A DNA stretch of 64,000 bases, from positions 30,109-94,108 of the forward strand of contig JAKZAP010000146.1 of the NCBI GenBank assembly GCA_023053575.1. Reading direction: 5' to 3'. Source of the DNA: Branchinecta lynchi. Lineage: Eukaryota; Arthropoda; Branchiopoda; Anostraca; Branchinectidae. This document shows, in pieces, positions 48,188 through 56,500 of the stretch. Each line of letters opens with the position of its first letter. Positions within the stretch are counted from its first letter, which is position 1. The translations under genes and the position numbers were made by a program. The notes under the pieces are model-generated. The model searched no databases. It worked only from the letters and a program-made list of their open reading frames with translations, and was not told the origin of the DNA.

Positions 48188-51107
48188 GGTTGCTTTTCCC
48201 ACGAGGTTTGTTTTCCCACAAGCTTTGTTTTCCCCTAAGGTTGGTTTTCCCGCAAGGTTGGTTTTCCCACAAGGTTGGTTTTCCAACAGGGTTTGTTTTC
48301 TCACAAGGTTTGTTTTCCCACTAGGTTGTTTTTCCCACTAGGTTGGTTTTCCCACAAGGTTTGTTTTCCCACAAGCTTTGTTTTCCCCCAAGGTTGGTTT
48401 TCCCGCAAGGTTGGTTTTCCCACAAGGTTTGTTTTCCCACTGTGTTGGTTTTCCCAAAAGGTTCGCTTTCCCGCAAGGATGGTTTTCCCACAAGGTTAGT
48501 TTTCCCACTGTGTTGGTTTTCCCAAAAGGTTCGCTTTCCCACAAGGTTGGTTTTCCCACAAGGTTGGTTTTCCCGCAGGGTTGCTTTCCCCATAAGGTTG
48601 GTTTTCCCACAAGGTTTGTTTTCTCACAAGGTTTGTTTTCCCACTAGGTTGTTTTTCATACTAGGTTGGTTTTCCCACAAGGTTTGTTTTCCCACAAGCT
48701 TTGTTTTCCCCCAAGGTTGGTTTTCCCGCAAGGTTGGTTTTCCCACAAGGTTTGTTTTCCCACTAGGTTGTTTTTCCCACTAGGTTTGTTTTCCTACAAG
48801 GTTTGTTTTCCCCCAAGGTTGGTTTTCCCGCAGGGTTTCTTTCCCCACAAGGTTTGTTTTCTCACAAGGTTTGTTTTCCCACAAGGTTTGTTTTCCCACA
48901 TGGTTTGTTTTCCCACAAAGTTTGTTTTCCCACAAGGTTTGTTTTCCCACAAGGTTTGTTTTCCCACAAGGTTGGTTTTCCCGAAAGGTTTGTTTCCCCA
49001 CAAGGTTGGTTTTCCCACAAGGTTGGTTTTCCCGCAGGGTTTGTTTTCCCACAAGGTTAGTTTTCCCGCAAGGTCTGTTTTCCCACAAGGTTAGTTTTCC
49101 CACAAGGTTTGTTTCCCCACAAGGTTTGTTTCCCCACAAGGTTTGTTTTCCCACAAGGATTGTTTTCTCATAAGGTTTGTTTTCCCACTGTGTTGGTTTT
49201 CCCAAAAGGTTCCTTTTCCCGCAAGGTTGGTTTTCCCACAAGGTTTGTTTCCCCACAAGGTTTGTTTTCCCATAAGGTTTGTTTTCCCACAAGGTTGGTT
49301 TTCCCGAAAGGTTTGTTTCCCCACAAGGTTGGTTTTCCCACAAGGTTGGTTTTCCCGCAAGGTTTGTTTTCCCACAAGGTTAGTTTTCCCGCAAGGTTTG
49401 TTTCCCCACAAGGTTTGTTTTCTCACAAGGATTGTTTTCTCACAAGGTTTGTTTTCCCACAAGGTTTGTTTTCCAACAAGGTTTGTTTTCCCACAAGGTT
49501 TGTTTTCCCACAAGGTTTGTTTTCCCACAAGGTTGGTTTTCCCGAAAGGTTTGTTTACCCACAAGGTTGGTTTTCCCACAAGGTTGGTTTTCCCGCAGGG
49601 TTTGTTTTCCCACAAGGTTAGTTTTCCCGCAAGGTCTGTTTTCCCACAAGGATAGTTTTTCCACAAGGTTTGTTTCCCCACAAGGTTTGTTTTCCCACAA
49701 GGATTGTTTTCTCACAAGGTTTGTTTTCCCACTGTGTTGGTTTTCCCAAAAGGTTCGCTTTCCCGCAAGGTTGGTTTTCCCACAAGGTTGGTTTTCCCGC
49801 AGGGTTTGTTTTCCCACAAGGTTAGTTTTCCCGCAAGGTTTGTTTCCCCACAAGGTCTGTTTTCCCACAAGGATTGTTTTCTCACAAGGTTTGTTTTCCC
49901 ACTAGGTTTGCTTCCCCACAAGGTTTGTTTTCCCACAAGGTTTGTTTTCCCCCAAGGTTGATTTTCCCCCCATGTTGGTTTTCCCACAAGGTTTGTTGTC
50001 CCACTGTGTTGGTTTTCCCAAAAGGTTCGCTTTCCCACAAGGTTGGTTTTCCCACAAGGTTGGTTTTCCCGCAGGGTTGCTTTCCCCATAAGGTTGGTTT
50101 TCCCACAAGGTTTGTTTTCTCACAAGGTTGGTTTTCCCACTAGGTTGTTTTTCCCACTAGGTTGGTTTTCCCACAAGGTTTGTTTTCCCACAAGCTTTGT
50201 TTTCCCCCAAGGTTGGTTTTCCCGCAAGGTTGGTTTTCCCAAAAGGTTTGTTTTCCCACTGTGTTGGTTTTCCCAAAAGGTTCGCTTTCCCGCAAGGTTG
50301 GTTTTCCCACAAGGTTTGTTTCCCCACCAGGTCTGTTTTCTCACAAGGTTTGTTTTCCCACAAGGTTTGTTTTACCACAAGGTTTGTTTTCCCACAAGGT
50401 TGGTTTTCCCGAAAGGTTTGTTACCCCACAAGGTTGGTTTTCCCACAAGGTTGGTTTTCCCGCAGGGTTTGTTTTCTCACAAGGTTTGTTTTCCCACTAG
50501 GTTGTTTTTCCCACTAGGTTGGTTTTCCCACAAGGTTTGTTTTCCCACAAGCTTTGTTTTCCCCCAAGGTTGGTTTTCCCGCAAGGTTGGTTTTCCCACA
50601 AGGTTTGTTTTCCCACTGTGTTGGTTTTCCCAAAAGGTTCGCTTTCCCGCAAGGTTGGTTTTCCCACAAGGTTAGTTTTCCCACTGTGTTGGTTTTCCCA
50701 AAAGGTTCGCTTTCCCACAAGGTTGGTTTTCCCACAAGGTTGGTTTTCCCGCAGGGTTGCTTTCCCCATAAGGTTGGTTTTCCCACAAGGTTTGTTTTCT
50801 CACAAGGTTTGTTTTCCCACTAGGTTGTTTTTCATACTAGGTTGGTTTTCCCACAAGGTTTGTTTTCCCACAAGCTTTGTTTTCCCCCAAGGTTGGTTTT
50901 CCCGCAAGGTTAGTTTTCCCACAAGGTTTGTTTTCCCACTAGGTTGTTTTTCCCACTAGGTTTGTTTTCCTACAAGGTTTGTTTTCCCCCAAGGTTGGTT
51001 TTCCCGCAGGGTTTCTTTCCCCACAAGGTTTGTTTTCTCAAAAGGTTTGTTTTCCCACAAGGTTTGTTTTCCCACAAGGTTTGTTTTCCCAAATGGTTTG
51101 TTTTCCC
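48188..51107 (-). repeat. 17-bp satellite, reverse block R (up to the retroelement)
   Basis: Reverse units ending at 51,107, where the inserted retroelement begins. The repeat resumes in the same orientation at 53,571, as expected for an insertion. Confidence 0.95.
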
Positions 51108-51168
51108 AACCAAGGTGTACTTTCACCAAGGGAGTTCACGACACCTTGGTTTCTATAAGTTTAATTCC
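51108..51168 (+). repeat. Left 61-bp terminal inverted repeat (inverted LTR end)
   Basis: An exact reverse complement of 53,510-53,570 over 61 bp. It contains an internal stem, CCAAGGTGT (51,110-51,118) with ACACCTTGG (51,141-51,149). It fuses directly to truncated pol sequence at 51,169. This copy is in plus orientation, opposite to the coding part of the element, so it is not an ordinary 3' LTR. Confidence 0.95.
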
Positions 51169-51317
51169 AGATGTGACAAATCGAACAGTTCGGTGAATTC
51201 TTCTTTCGTCATATCCTTAGGGTCCTTAGGAACGGATAGATCACTAGGCTTAGTACTCGTATTGCTAACAGCGACGCTATTTATCAAACCAGACACATAG
51301 TTAATAACCCTTGCGCA
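51169..51317 (-). pseudogene. Pol fragment in a shifted frame, cut off by the inverted LTR end
   Basis: This is open in a frame -1 to the preceding linker and contains PKDPKDMTKEEFTELFDLSHL, resembling the acidic/hydrophobic segment just upstream of reverse transcriptase. No slippery heptamer was seen in the overlap, so the change of frame is probably an indel. At 51,169 the coding sequence runs directly into the inverted LTR piece, and only a few extra codons follow before a stop at 51,153-51,155. All of reverse transcriptase is missing. Confidence 0.5.
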
Positions 51318-51775
51318 TCAGAATGAATGTCTGACTCGCATAGCGGGACTAAGTAGCCTATCTCTGATTTACGAAGAGAAACAGGTTGATCTGATGTGTT
51401 GGTAACGAGTAAGCAGAAACGACCACTCGTGGAAACCTCAACAACTTGATCTTCAATATCTAAACCTTTATACTGTTTCCCAGGAAAATAGCCTAACGTA
51501 GGTGTAGCTTTCTTCGTTTTCAAACAAACATCTATGCGGGAAATTGACGAAGGGTTAACGGTAACACGGTTTGATATGATAACAACAACTCGATCAGTAA
51601 CCGGTATAGGCTCGCTACAAGCCTCGAAAACGGTCGCGTCTGTCAAAATCGGTGGCTCTACGGAACTGGCATTTTCCGGAGCGGAATGAAATCCAGCACT
51701 GACGTTAGGATTCGAACCTAATTCAGATTTCTTCGCCTCAACTTTTGCCTGTACAGCCACAACATTACAATCTCG
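51284..51775 (-). pseudogene. Pol linker between protease and reverse transcriptase, fragment
   Basis: Same frame as the protease but separated from it by one TAA. It lacks an ATG near its start (the first start-like codon is GTG at 51,760). The C-terminal half has the pattern LLVTNTSDQPVSLRKSEIGY followed by LVPL, typical of the region before reverse transcriptase in animal LTR retrotransposon Pol proteins. It stops at TGA (51,284-51,286) through a one-base frame change: the continuing sequence is open in the next frame from about 51,317. Confidence 0.6.
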
Positions 51776-52294
51776 TTAGTCTTTAGACAATCTGTCTTTG
51801 AAGAAAACCTCACAAAATTCCGCGTCAAACATCAACTTATTACGCTTCATATCGGTGAAACCAATTACGAGAGGGTACGGCAACTCATCACAAACATAAA
51901 CTTCAAATGTAGCACATCTTCCATTCAACATCAGACTAATAACAGCGCGACTACTATATCTTAGCGAATTGCCTGTTATAGACCTAAAAGCCCCCTCCTC
52001 CTTCTCTTGTTCCACCACACACGACTGATCTAGTTTCCTAAAAACACTAGACCTAATCAGAGATTTCGCCGCACCGGAATCAAAAAGTGAAAAAATGCTT
52101 CGATCCTTCGCGACAAAACATTTAATCATTGGCAGATCTTGCCAATTTCCGGTATAAACCTCATTTACACGTTTGGCTGCAGGCAAAATTTTAACCGACG
52201 GGTCGCGAGCACCTGCTTTTACTGGCGACCGGACGAGTTTAAATGAACGCGACATTTGACGGCGATATGTCCCACTTTGGAACAGCGATTGCAA
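51776..52294 (-). CDS. Retropepsin-like aspartic protease (pol N-terminal part)
   Basis: This frame overlaps the end of gag and would be reached by the -1 shift at 52,237; the ATG at 52,294 is not needed. It contains DSGA (D72 counted from 52,294) with a hydrophobic lead FSLF, the catalytic signature of retropepsins, and later the LVIG step of the second conserved protease motif. Such proteases act as dimers to cut Gag and Pol. The frame ends at a TAA (51,776-51,778), after which the same frame stays open for a further 490 bases. The stop therefore looks like a nonsense mutation rather than the natural end of pol, although readthrough cannot be excluded. Confidence 0.75.
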   Translation of the reverse strand: MQSLFQSGTYRRQMSRSFKLVRSPVKAGARDPSVKILPAAKRVNEVYTGNWQDLPMIKCFVAKDRSIFSLFDSGAAKSLIRSSVFRKLDQSCVVEQEKEEGAFRSITGNSLRYSSRAVISLMLNGRCATFEVYVCDELPYPLVIGFTDMKRNKLMFDAEFCEVFFKDRLSKD

Positions 52295-53013
52295 ATCGGC
52301 TTTCCATCTTTTGAGTACTTGCTCTGTGCCGGTCTCGAACCATTGGCAACAGAAACATCATGCTTGCGACCGCGTGAATAACCGCCTCGATAATTTTGAA
52401 CGTGCGAATCACCACGACTAGCCGAAACGTTATTAGACGCACCTGCTGCCTTTACCAACGACCGCATACGCATAGCTGCTTCCACCTCTTCAGCATTTGC
52501 CAAAATCCCGACGCACTTTTCCAATTTAGCGGGCGACTTTTCATACAGGAGTTTCGCGTACTTATCGGGTAAACCATTTCGGATCTCGTGAATTACTACG
52601 CTGTCATTCACATCCTCACCAAAACGTTCGACGCATGCTTCTTTTACAAGGCCGCAATACGCGAGTAATGATTGGCCGGCTTCCAACGCGATTTGCCCGT
52701 ATTTTAATTTCCTTCGATGAGTCGTACATGCAAAGCGGGTCTCGAACCCTTCTTTGAACGAGTCAAAGTCGCAATCCTTTGTAGCTACAAAAAATGAAAA
52801 TGCATCGCCACTGAGCTTTAGACCTAAGTACTCTTTCAACAGCGACCAATCCACAATTTTCGTCAAAATATCCACCTTTTTCAAAAATTCCGATACGTCC
52901 GTCTTCCCTCCATAATCAGGAAGCGAACCCAACAATTTCAGTACGAGACTCGAATTATCGGCATTTAACTTAACTCTCACGTCGTCTTTCGTGTCACCCT
53001 CATCACTAGACAT
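52219..53013 (-). CDS. gag: Gag-like protein with CCHC zinc knuckle
   Basis: The frame encodes 264 residues from the ATG at 53,013. An apparent longer start at 53,025 is a TTG codon and is not expected to work in a eukaryote. Gag coats the element's RNA and forms the particle. Residues about 25-160 resemble the retrotransposon Gag core (the YLGLKLSGDAFSFF and FDSFKEGFETRF segments), followed by a basic Arg/Gly-rich linker (RGGYSRGRK). A CX2CX4HX4C knuckle (C241, C244, H249, C254) lies near the C terminus. The frame is intact. A slippery heptamer lies seven codons before the stop, directing part of translation into the protease frame. The length is short for a Ty3/gypsy Gag but within the range of single-knuckle forms. 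Confidence 0.85.
   Translation of the reverse strand: MSSDEGDTKDDVRVKLNADNSSLVLKLLGSLPDYGGKTDVSEFLKKVDILTKIVDWSLLKEYLGLKLSGDAFSFFVATKDCDFDSFKEGFETRFACTTHRRKLKYGQIALEAGQSLLAYCGLVKEACVERFGEDVNDSVVIHEIRNGLPDKYAKLLYEKSPAKLEKCVGILANAEEVEAAMRMRSLVKAAGASNNVSASRGDSHVQNYRGGYSRGRKHDVSVANGSRPAQSKYSKDGKPICNRCSKVGHIAVKCRVHLNSSGRQ
52237..52243 (-). promoter_or_regulatory. Programmed -1 frameshift heptamer T_TTA_AAC
   Basis: On the minus strand TTTAAAC sits in the gag frame as T TTA AAC, the canonical X_XXY_YYZ arrangement. The protease frame is exactly -1 relative to gag and is open across this point, and gag stops 15 bases downstream at 52,219-52,221. This position, frame and heptamer together make a programmed shift likely. 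A downstream pseudoknot was not checked. Confidence 0.75.
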
Positions 53014-53172
53014 TTTGAAAACCAACTGTAAAGGAACAAATTAATAATAGGCCTAACAAATAGTTCTCCAACAACTAATCAACGAGGCAAGACATCCCGT
53101 AATTCCCTCCCGTAAACAAAACAAAATATTTCAACAATCCATATTCAAGAAAAAAAAATTTTTGGGGTTCAA
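53014..53172 (-). other. Retroelement 5' leader
   Basis: AT-rich untranslated leader between the primer-binding site and the gag ATG, with an A/T run near 53,150. No open frame is seen. Confidence 0.6.
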
Positions 53173-53190
53173 TATCCCTCGCTGCGACCA
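53173..53190 (-). promoter_or_regulatory. tRNA primer-binding site
   Basis: The minus strand reads TGGTCGCAGCGAGGGATA immediately inside the LTR end. Its complement ends in CCA-3'. On the plus strand it is preceded by GGGGTTCAATA, which looks like a T-arm and T-loop, so complementarity to the primer tRNA may extend past 18 nt. The tRNA was not identified; the discriminator base would be A. No 5' half of a tRNA is present, so this is not a tRNA gene. Confidence 0.65.
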
Positions 53191-53191
53191 C

Positions 53192-53562
53192 TGTCTGGAA
53201 AGTTATCTGTTACGACATGGTCCCCGAGCGGTGTGGACCATGCTTAACAAAACCAAAATAAAAACACCCACTAAACTCTACCTCGTTGGTCAATTGTAGA
53301 AAAACATATTCGTGTATTTACATTTTCAATACAATGGCGATAGATAGCAGGTAATAAATAAAACTCAACACTTAACTTTTAACATCTCCAGCAACGACCG
53401 TTCACCGGTCCCACTCAAAACAGACTGCCCAGCATTGTATTAAATTTCGCCCCAATTCAAACTTGAATGGCTCAGGTTATTCATCGCCAGGAACCTGTTG
53501 TTACCTGGCGGAATTAAACTTATAGAAACCAAGGTGTCGTGAACTCCCTTGGTGAAAGTACA
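53192..53562 (-). repeat. Candidate 5' LTR, about 371 bp
   Basis: Read on the minus strand it starts with TGTACTTTC and ends with CCAGACA, giving the TGT...ACA ends expected of an LTR. One base separates it from the primer-binding site. A TATAAG motif lies about 50 bp from its start and a CGCCAGG/CCTGGCG hairpin at about 53,484-53,510. There is no second full copy in the window, so the limits are inferred from the ends and the primer-binding site rather than from an LTR pair. Confidence 0.6.
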
Positions 53563-53570
53563 CCTTGGTT
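53510..53570 (-). repeat. Right 61-bp terminal inverted repeat
   Basis: Exact inverted partner of 51,108-51,168. It forms the outermost part of the candidate 5' LTR and includes 8 bp (53,563-53,570) outside the LTR's presumed TGT start. Confidence 0.95.
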
Positions 53571-56500
53571 ACACCACAAGGTTTGTTTTCCCACAAGGAT
53601 TGTTTTCTCACAAGGTTTGTTTTCCCACTGTGTTGGTTTTCCCAAAAGGTTCGCTTTCCCCTAAGGTTGGTTTTCCCACAAGGTTGGTTTTCCCGCAGGG
53701 TTTGTTTCCCCATAAGGTTGGTTTTCCCACAAGGTTTGTTTTCTCACAAGGTTTCTTTTCCCACTAGGTTGGTTTTCCCACAAGGTTTGTTTTCCCACAA
53801 GGTTTGTTTTCTCACAAGGTTTGTTTTCCCACAAGGTTTGTTTTCCCATAAGGTTTGTTTTCCCACAAGGTTGGTTTTCCCGAAAGGTTTGTTTCCCCAC
53901 AAGGTTGGTTTTCCCACAAGGTTGGTTTTCCCGCAAGGTTTGTTTTCCCACAAGGTTAGTTTTCCCGCAAGGTTTGTTTCCCCACTAGGTTTGTTTTCCC
54001 ACAAGGATTGTTTTCTCACAAGGTTTGTTTTCCCACTAGGTTTGTTTTCCCACTGTGTTGGTTTTCCCAAAAGGTTCGCTTTCCGACAAGGTTGGTTTTC
54101 CCACAAGGTTGGTTTTCCCGCAGGGTTGCTTTCCCCATAAGGTTGGTTTTCCCACAAGGTTTGTTTTCTCACAAGGTTTGTTTTCCCACTAGGTTGTTTT
54201 TCCCACGAGGTTGGTTTTCCCACAAGGTTTGTTTTCCCACAAGCTTTGTTTTCCCCCAAGGTTGGTTTTCCCGCAAGGTTGGTTTTCCCACAAGGTTTGT
54301 TTTCCCACTGTGTTGGTTTTTCCAAAAGGTTCGCTTTCCCGCAAGGTTGGTTTTCCCACAAGGTTTGTTTCCCCACAAGGTTTGTTTTCCCATAAGGTTT
54401 GTTTTCCCACAAGGTTGGTTTTCCCGAAAGGTTTGTTTCCCCACAAGGTTGGTTTTCCCACAAGGTTGGTTTTCCCGCAAGGTTTGTTTTCCCACAAGGT
54501 TAGTTTTCCCGCAAGGTTTGTTTCCCCACAAGGTTTGTTTTCTCACAAGGATTGTTTTCTCACAAGGTTTGTTTTCCCACAAGGTTTGTTTTCCAACAAG
54601 GTTTGTTTTCCCACAAGGTTTGTTTTCCCACAAGGTTTGTTTTCCCACAAGGTTGGTTTTCCCGAAAGGTTGGTTTTCCCGAAAGGTTTGTTTACCCACA
54701 AGGTTGGTTTTCCCACAAGGTTGGTTTTCCCGCAGGGTTTGTTTTCCCACAAGGTTAGTTTTCCCGCAAGGTCTGTTTTCCCACAAGGTTAGTTTTTCCA
54801 CAAGGTTTGTTTCCCCACAAGGTTTGTTTCCCCACAAGGTTTGTTTTCCCACAAGGATTGTTTTCTCACAAGGTTTGTTTTCCCACTATGTTGGTTTTCC
54901 CAAAAGGTTCGCTTTCCCGCAAGGTTGGTTTTCCCACAAGGTTGGTTTTCCCGCAGGGTTTGTTTTCCCACAAGGTTAGTTTTCCCGCAAGGTTTGTTTC
55001 CCCACAAGGTTTGTTTTCCCACAAGGATTGTTTTCTCACAAGGTTTGTTTTCCCACTAGGTTTGCTTCCCCACAAGGTTTGTTTTCCCACAAGGTTTGTT
55101 TTCCCCCAAGGTTGATTTTCCCGCAAGGTTGGTTTTCCCACAAGGTTTGTTGTCCCACTGTGTTGGTTTTCCCAAAAGGTTCGCTTTCCCACAAGGTTGG
55201 TTTTCCCACAAGGTTGGTTTTCCCGCAGGGTTGCTTTCCCCATAAGGTTGGTTTTCCCACAAGGTTTGTTTTCTCACAAGGTTGGTTTTCCCACTAGGTT
55301 GTTTTTCCCACAAGCTTTGTTTTCCCCCAAGGTTGGTTTTCCCGCAAGGTTGGTTTTTCCAAAAGGTTTGTTTTCCCACTGTGTTGGTTTTCCCAAAAGG
55401 TTCGCTTTCCCGCAAGGTTGGTTTTCCCACAAGGTTTGTTTCCCCACCAGGTTTGTTTTCTCACAAGGTTTGTTTTCCCACAAGGTTTGTTTTCCCACAA
55501 GGTTTGTTTTCCCACAAGGTTTGTTTTCCCATAAGGTTGGTTTTCCCGAAAGGTTTGTTAACCCACAAGGTTGATTTTCCCACAAGGTTGGTTTTCCTGC
55601 AGGGTTTGTTTTCTCACAAGGTTTGTTTTCCCACTAGGTTGTTTTTCCCACTAGGTTGGTTTTCCCACAAGGTTTGTTTTCCCACAAGCTTTGTTTTCCC
55701 CCAAGGTTGGTTTTCCCGCAAGGTTGGTTTTCCCACAAGGTTTGTTTTCCCACTGTGTTGGTTTTCCCAAAAGGTTCGCTTTCCCGCAAGGTTGGTTTTC
55801 CCACAAGGTTAGTTTTCCCACTGTGTTGGTTTTTCCAAAAGGTTCGCTTTCCCACAAGGTTGGTTTTCCCACAAGGTTGGTTTTCCTGTAGGGTTGCTTT
55901 CCCCATAAGGTTGGTTTTCCCACAAGGTTTGTTTTCTCACAAGGTTTGTTTTCCCACTAGGTTGTTTTTCATACTAGGTTGGTTTTCCCACAAGGTTTGT
56001 TTTCCCACAAGCTTTGTTTTCCCCCAAGGTTGGTTTTCCCGCAAGGTTGGTTTTCCCACAAGGTTTGTTTTCCCACTAGGTTGTTTTTCCCACTAGGTTT
56101 GTTTTCCTACAAGGTTTGTTTTCCCTCAAGGTTGGTTTTCCCGCAGGGTTTCTTTCCCCACAAGGTTTGTTTTCTCACAAGGTTTGTTTTCCCACAAGGT
56201 TTGTTTTCCCACATGGTTTGTTTTCCCACAAGGTTTGTTTTCCCACAAGGTTTGTTTTCCCACAAGGTTGGTTTTCCCGAAAGGTTTGTTTCCCCACAAG
56301 GTTGGTTTTCCCACAAGGTTGGTTTTCCCACAAGGTTGGTTTTCCCGCAGGGTTTGTTTTCCCACAAGGTTAGTTTTCCCGCAAGGTCTGTTTTCCCACG
56401 AGGTTAGTTTTCCCACAAGGTTTGTTTCCCCACAAGGTTTGTTTCCCCACAAGGTTTGTTTTCCCACAAGGATTGTTTTCTCACAAGGTTTGTTTTCCCA

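Larger units (their letters stand above)
51108..53570 (-). mobile_element. Truncated LTR retrotransposon with inverted LTR ends
   Basis: A 2,463-bp non-satellite insert in the array. On the minus strand it has, in order, a candidate 5' LTR, primer-binding site, leader, gag, frameshift signal, protease, and a broken pol linker; reverse transcriptase, RNase H and integrase are absent. Gag-PR order with a CCHC knuckle and a -1 shift fits a Ty3/gypsy-like (Metaviridae-type) element, but without RT the family is not certain. Both ends carry the same 61-bp sequence in inverted orientation. No clear target-site duplication is visible: array flanks read TTGTTTTCCC on the left and ACACCACAAGG on the right. 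The element cannot encode its own replication. Confidence 0.85.

Noticed and set aside
4925..51107. CRISPR array
   Set aside because: The repeat is contiguous with a 17-bp period and no spacers. The genome is eukaryotic and no cas genes are present.
51284..51317. Second programmed -1 frameshift in pol
   Set aside because: The frames overlap in the right direction, but no X_XXY_YYZ heptamer is present in the overlap. A simple indel is more likely in this already broken element.
2368..51575. Shared 15-mer CGGTAACACGGTTTG near 2,364 and 51,560
   Set aside because: One 15-base match between unrelated places is about what is expected by chance in a 64-kb window, and the flanks do not align.
53160..53192. 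tRNA gene (T-loop-like GGTTCAATA and terminal CCA)
   Set aside because: There is no 5' acceptor strand, D-arm or anticodon arm upstream, and encoded CCA is not expected in a eukaryotic tRNA gene. The primer-binding site explains it.
51108..53570. DNA transposon, because of perfect terminal inverted repeats
   Set aside because: The interior encodes gag and retropepsin, with an LTR-type TGT...ACA end and a primer-binding site. There is no transposase and no clear target-site duplication.
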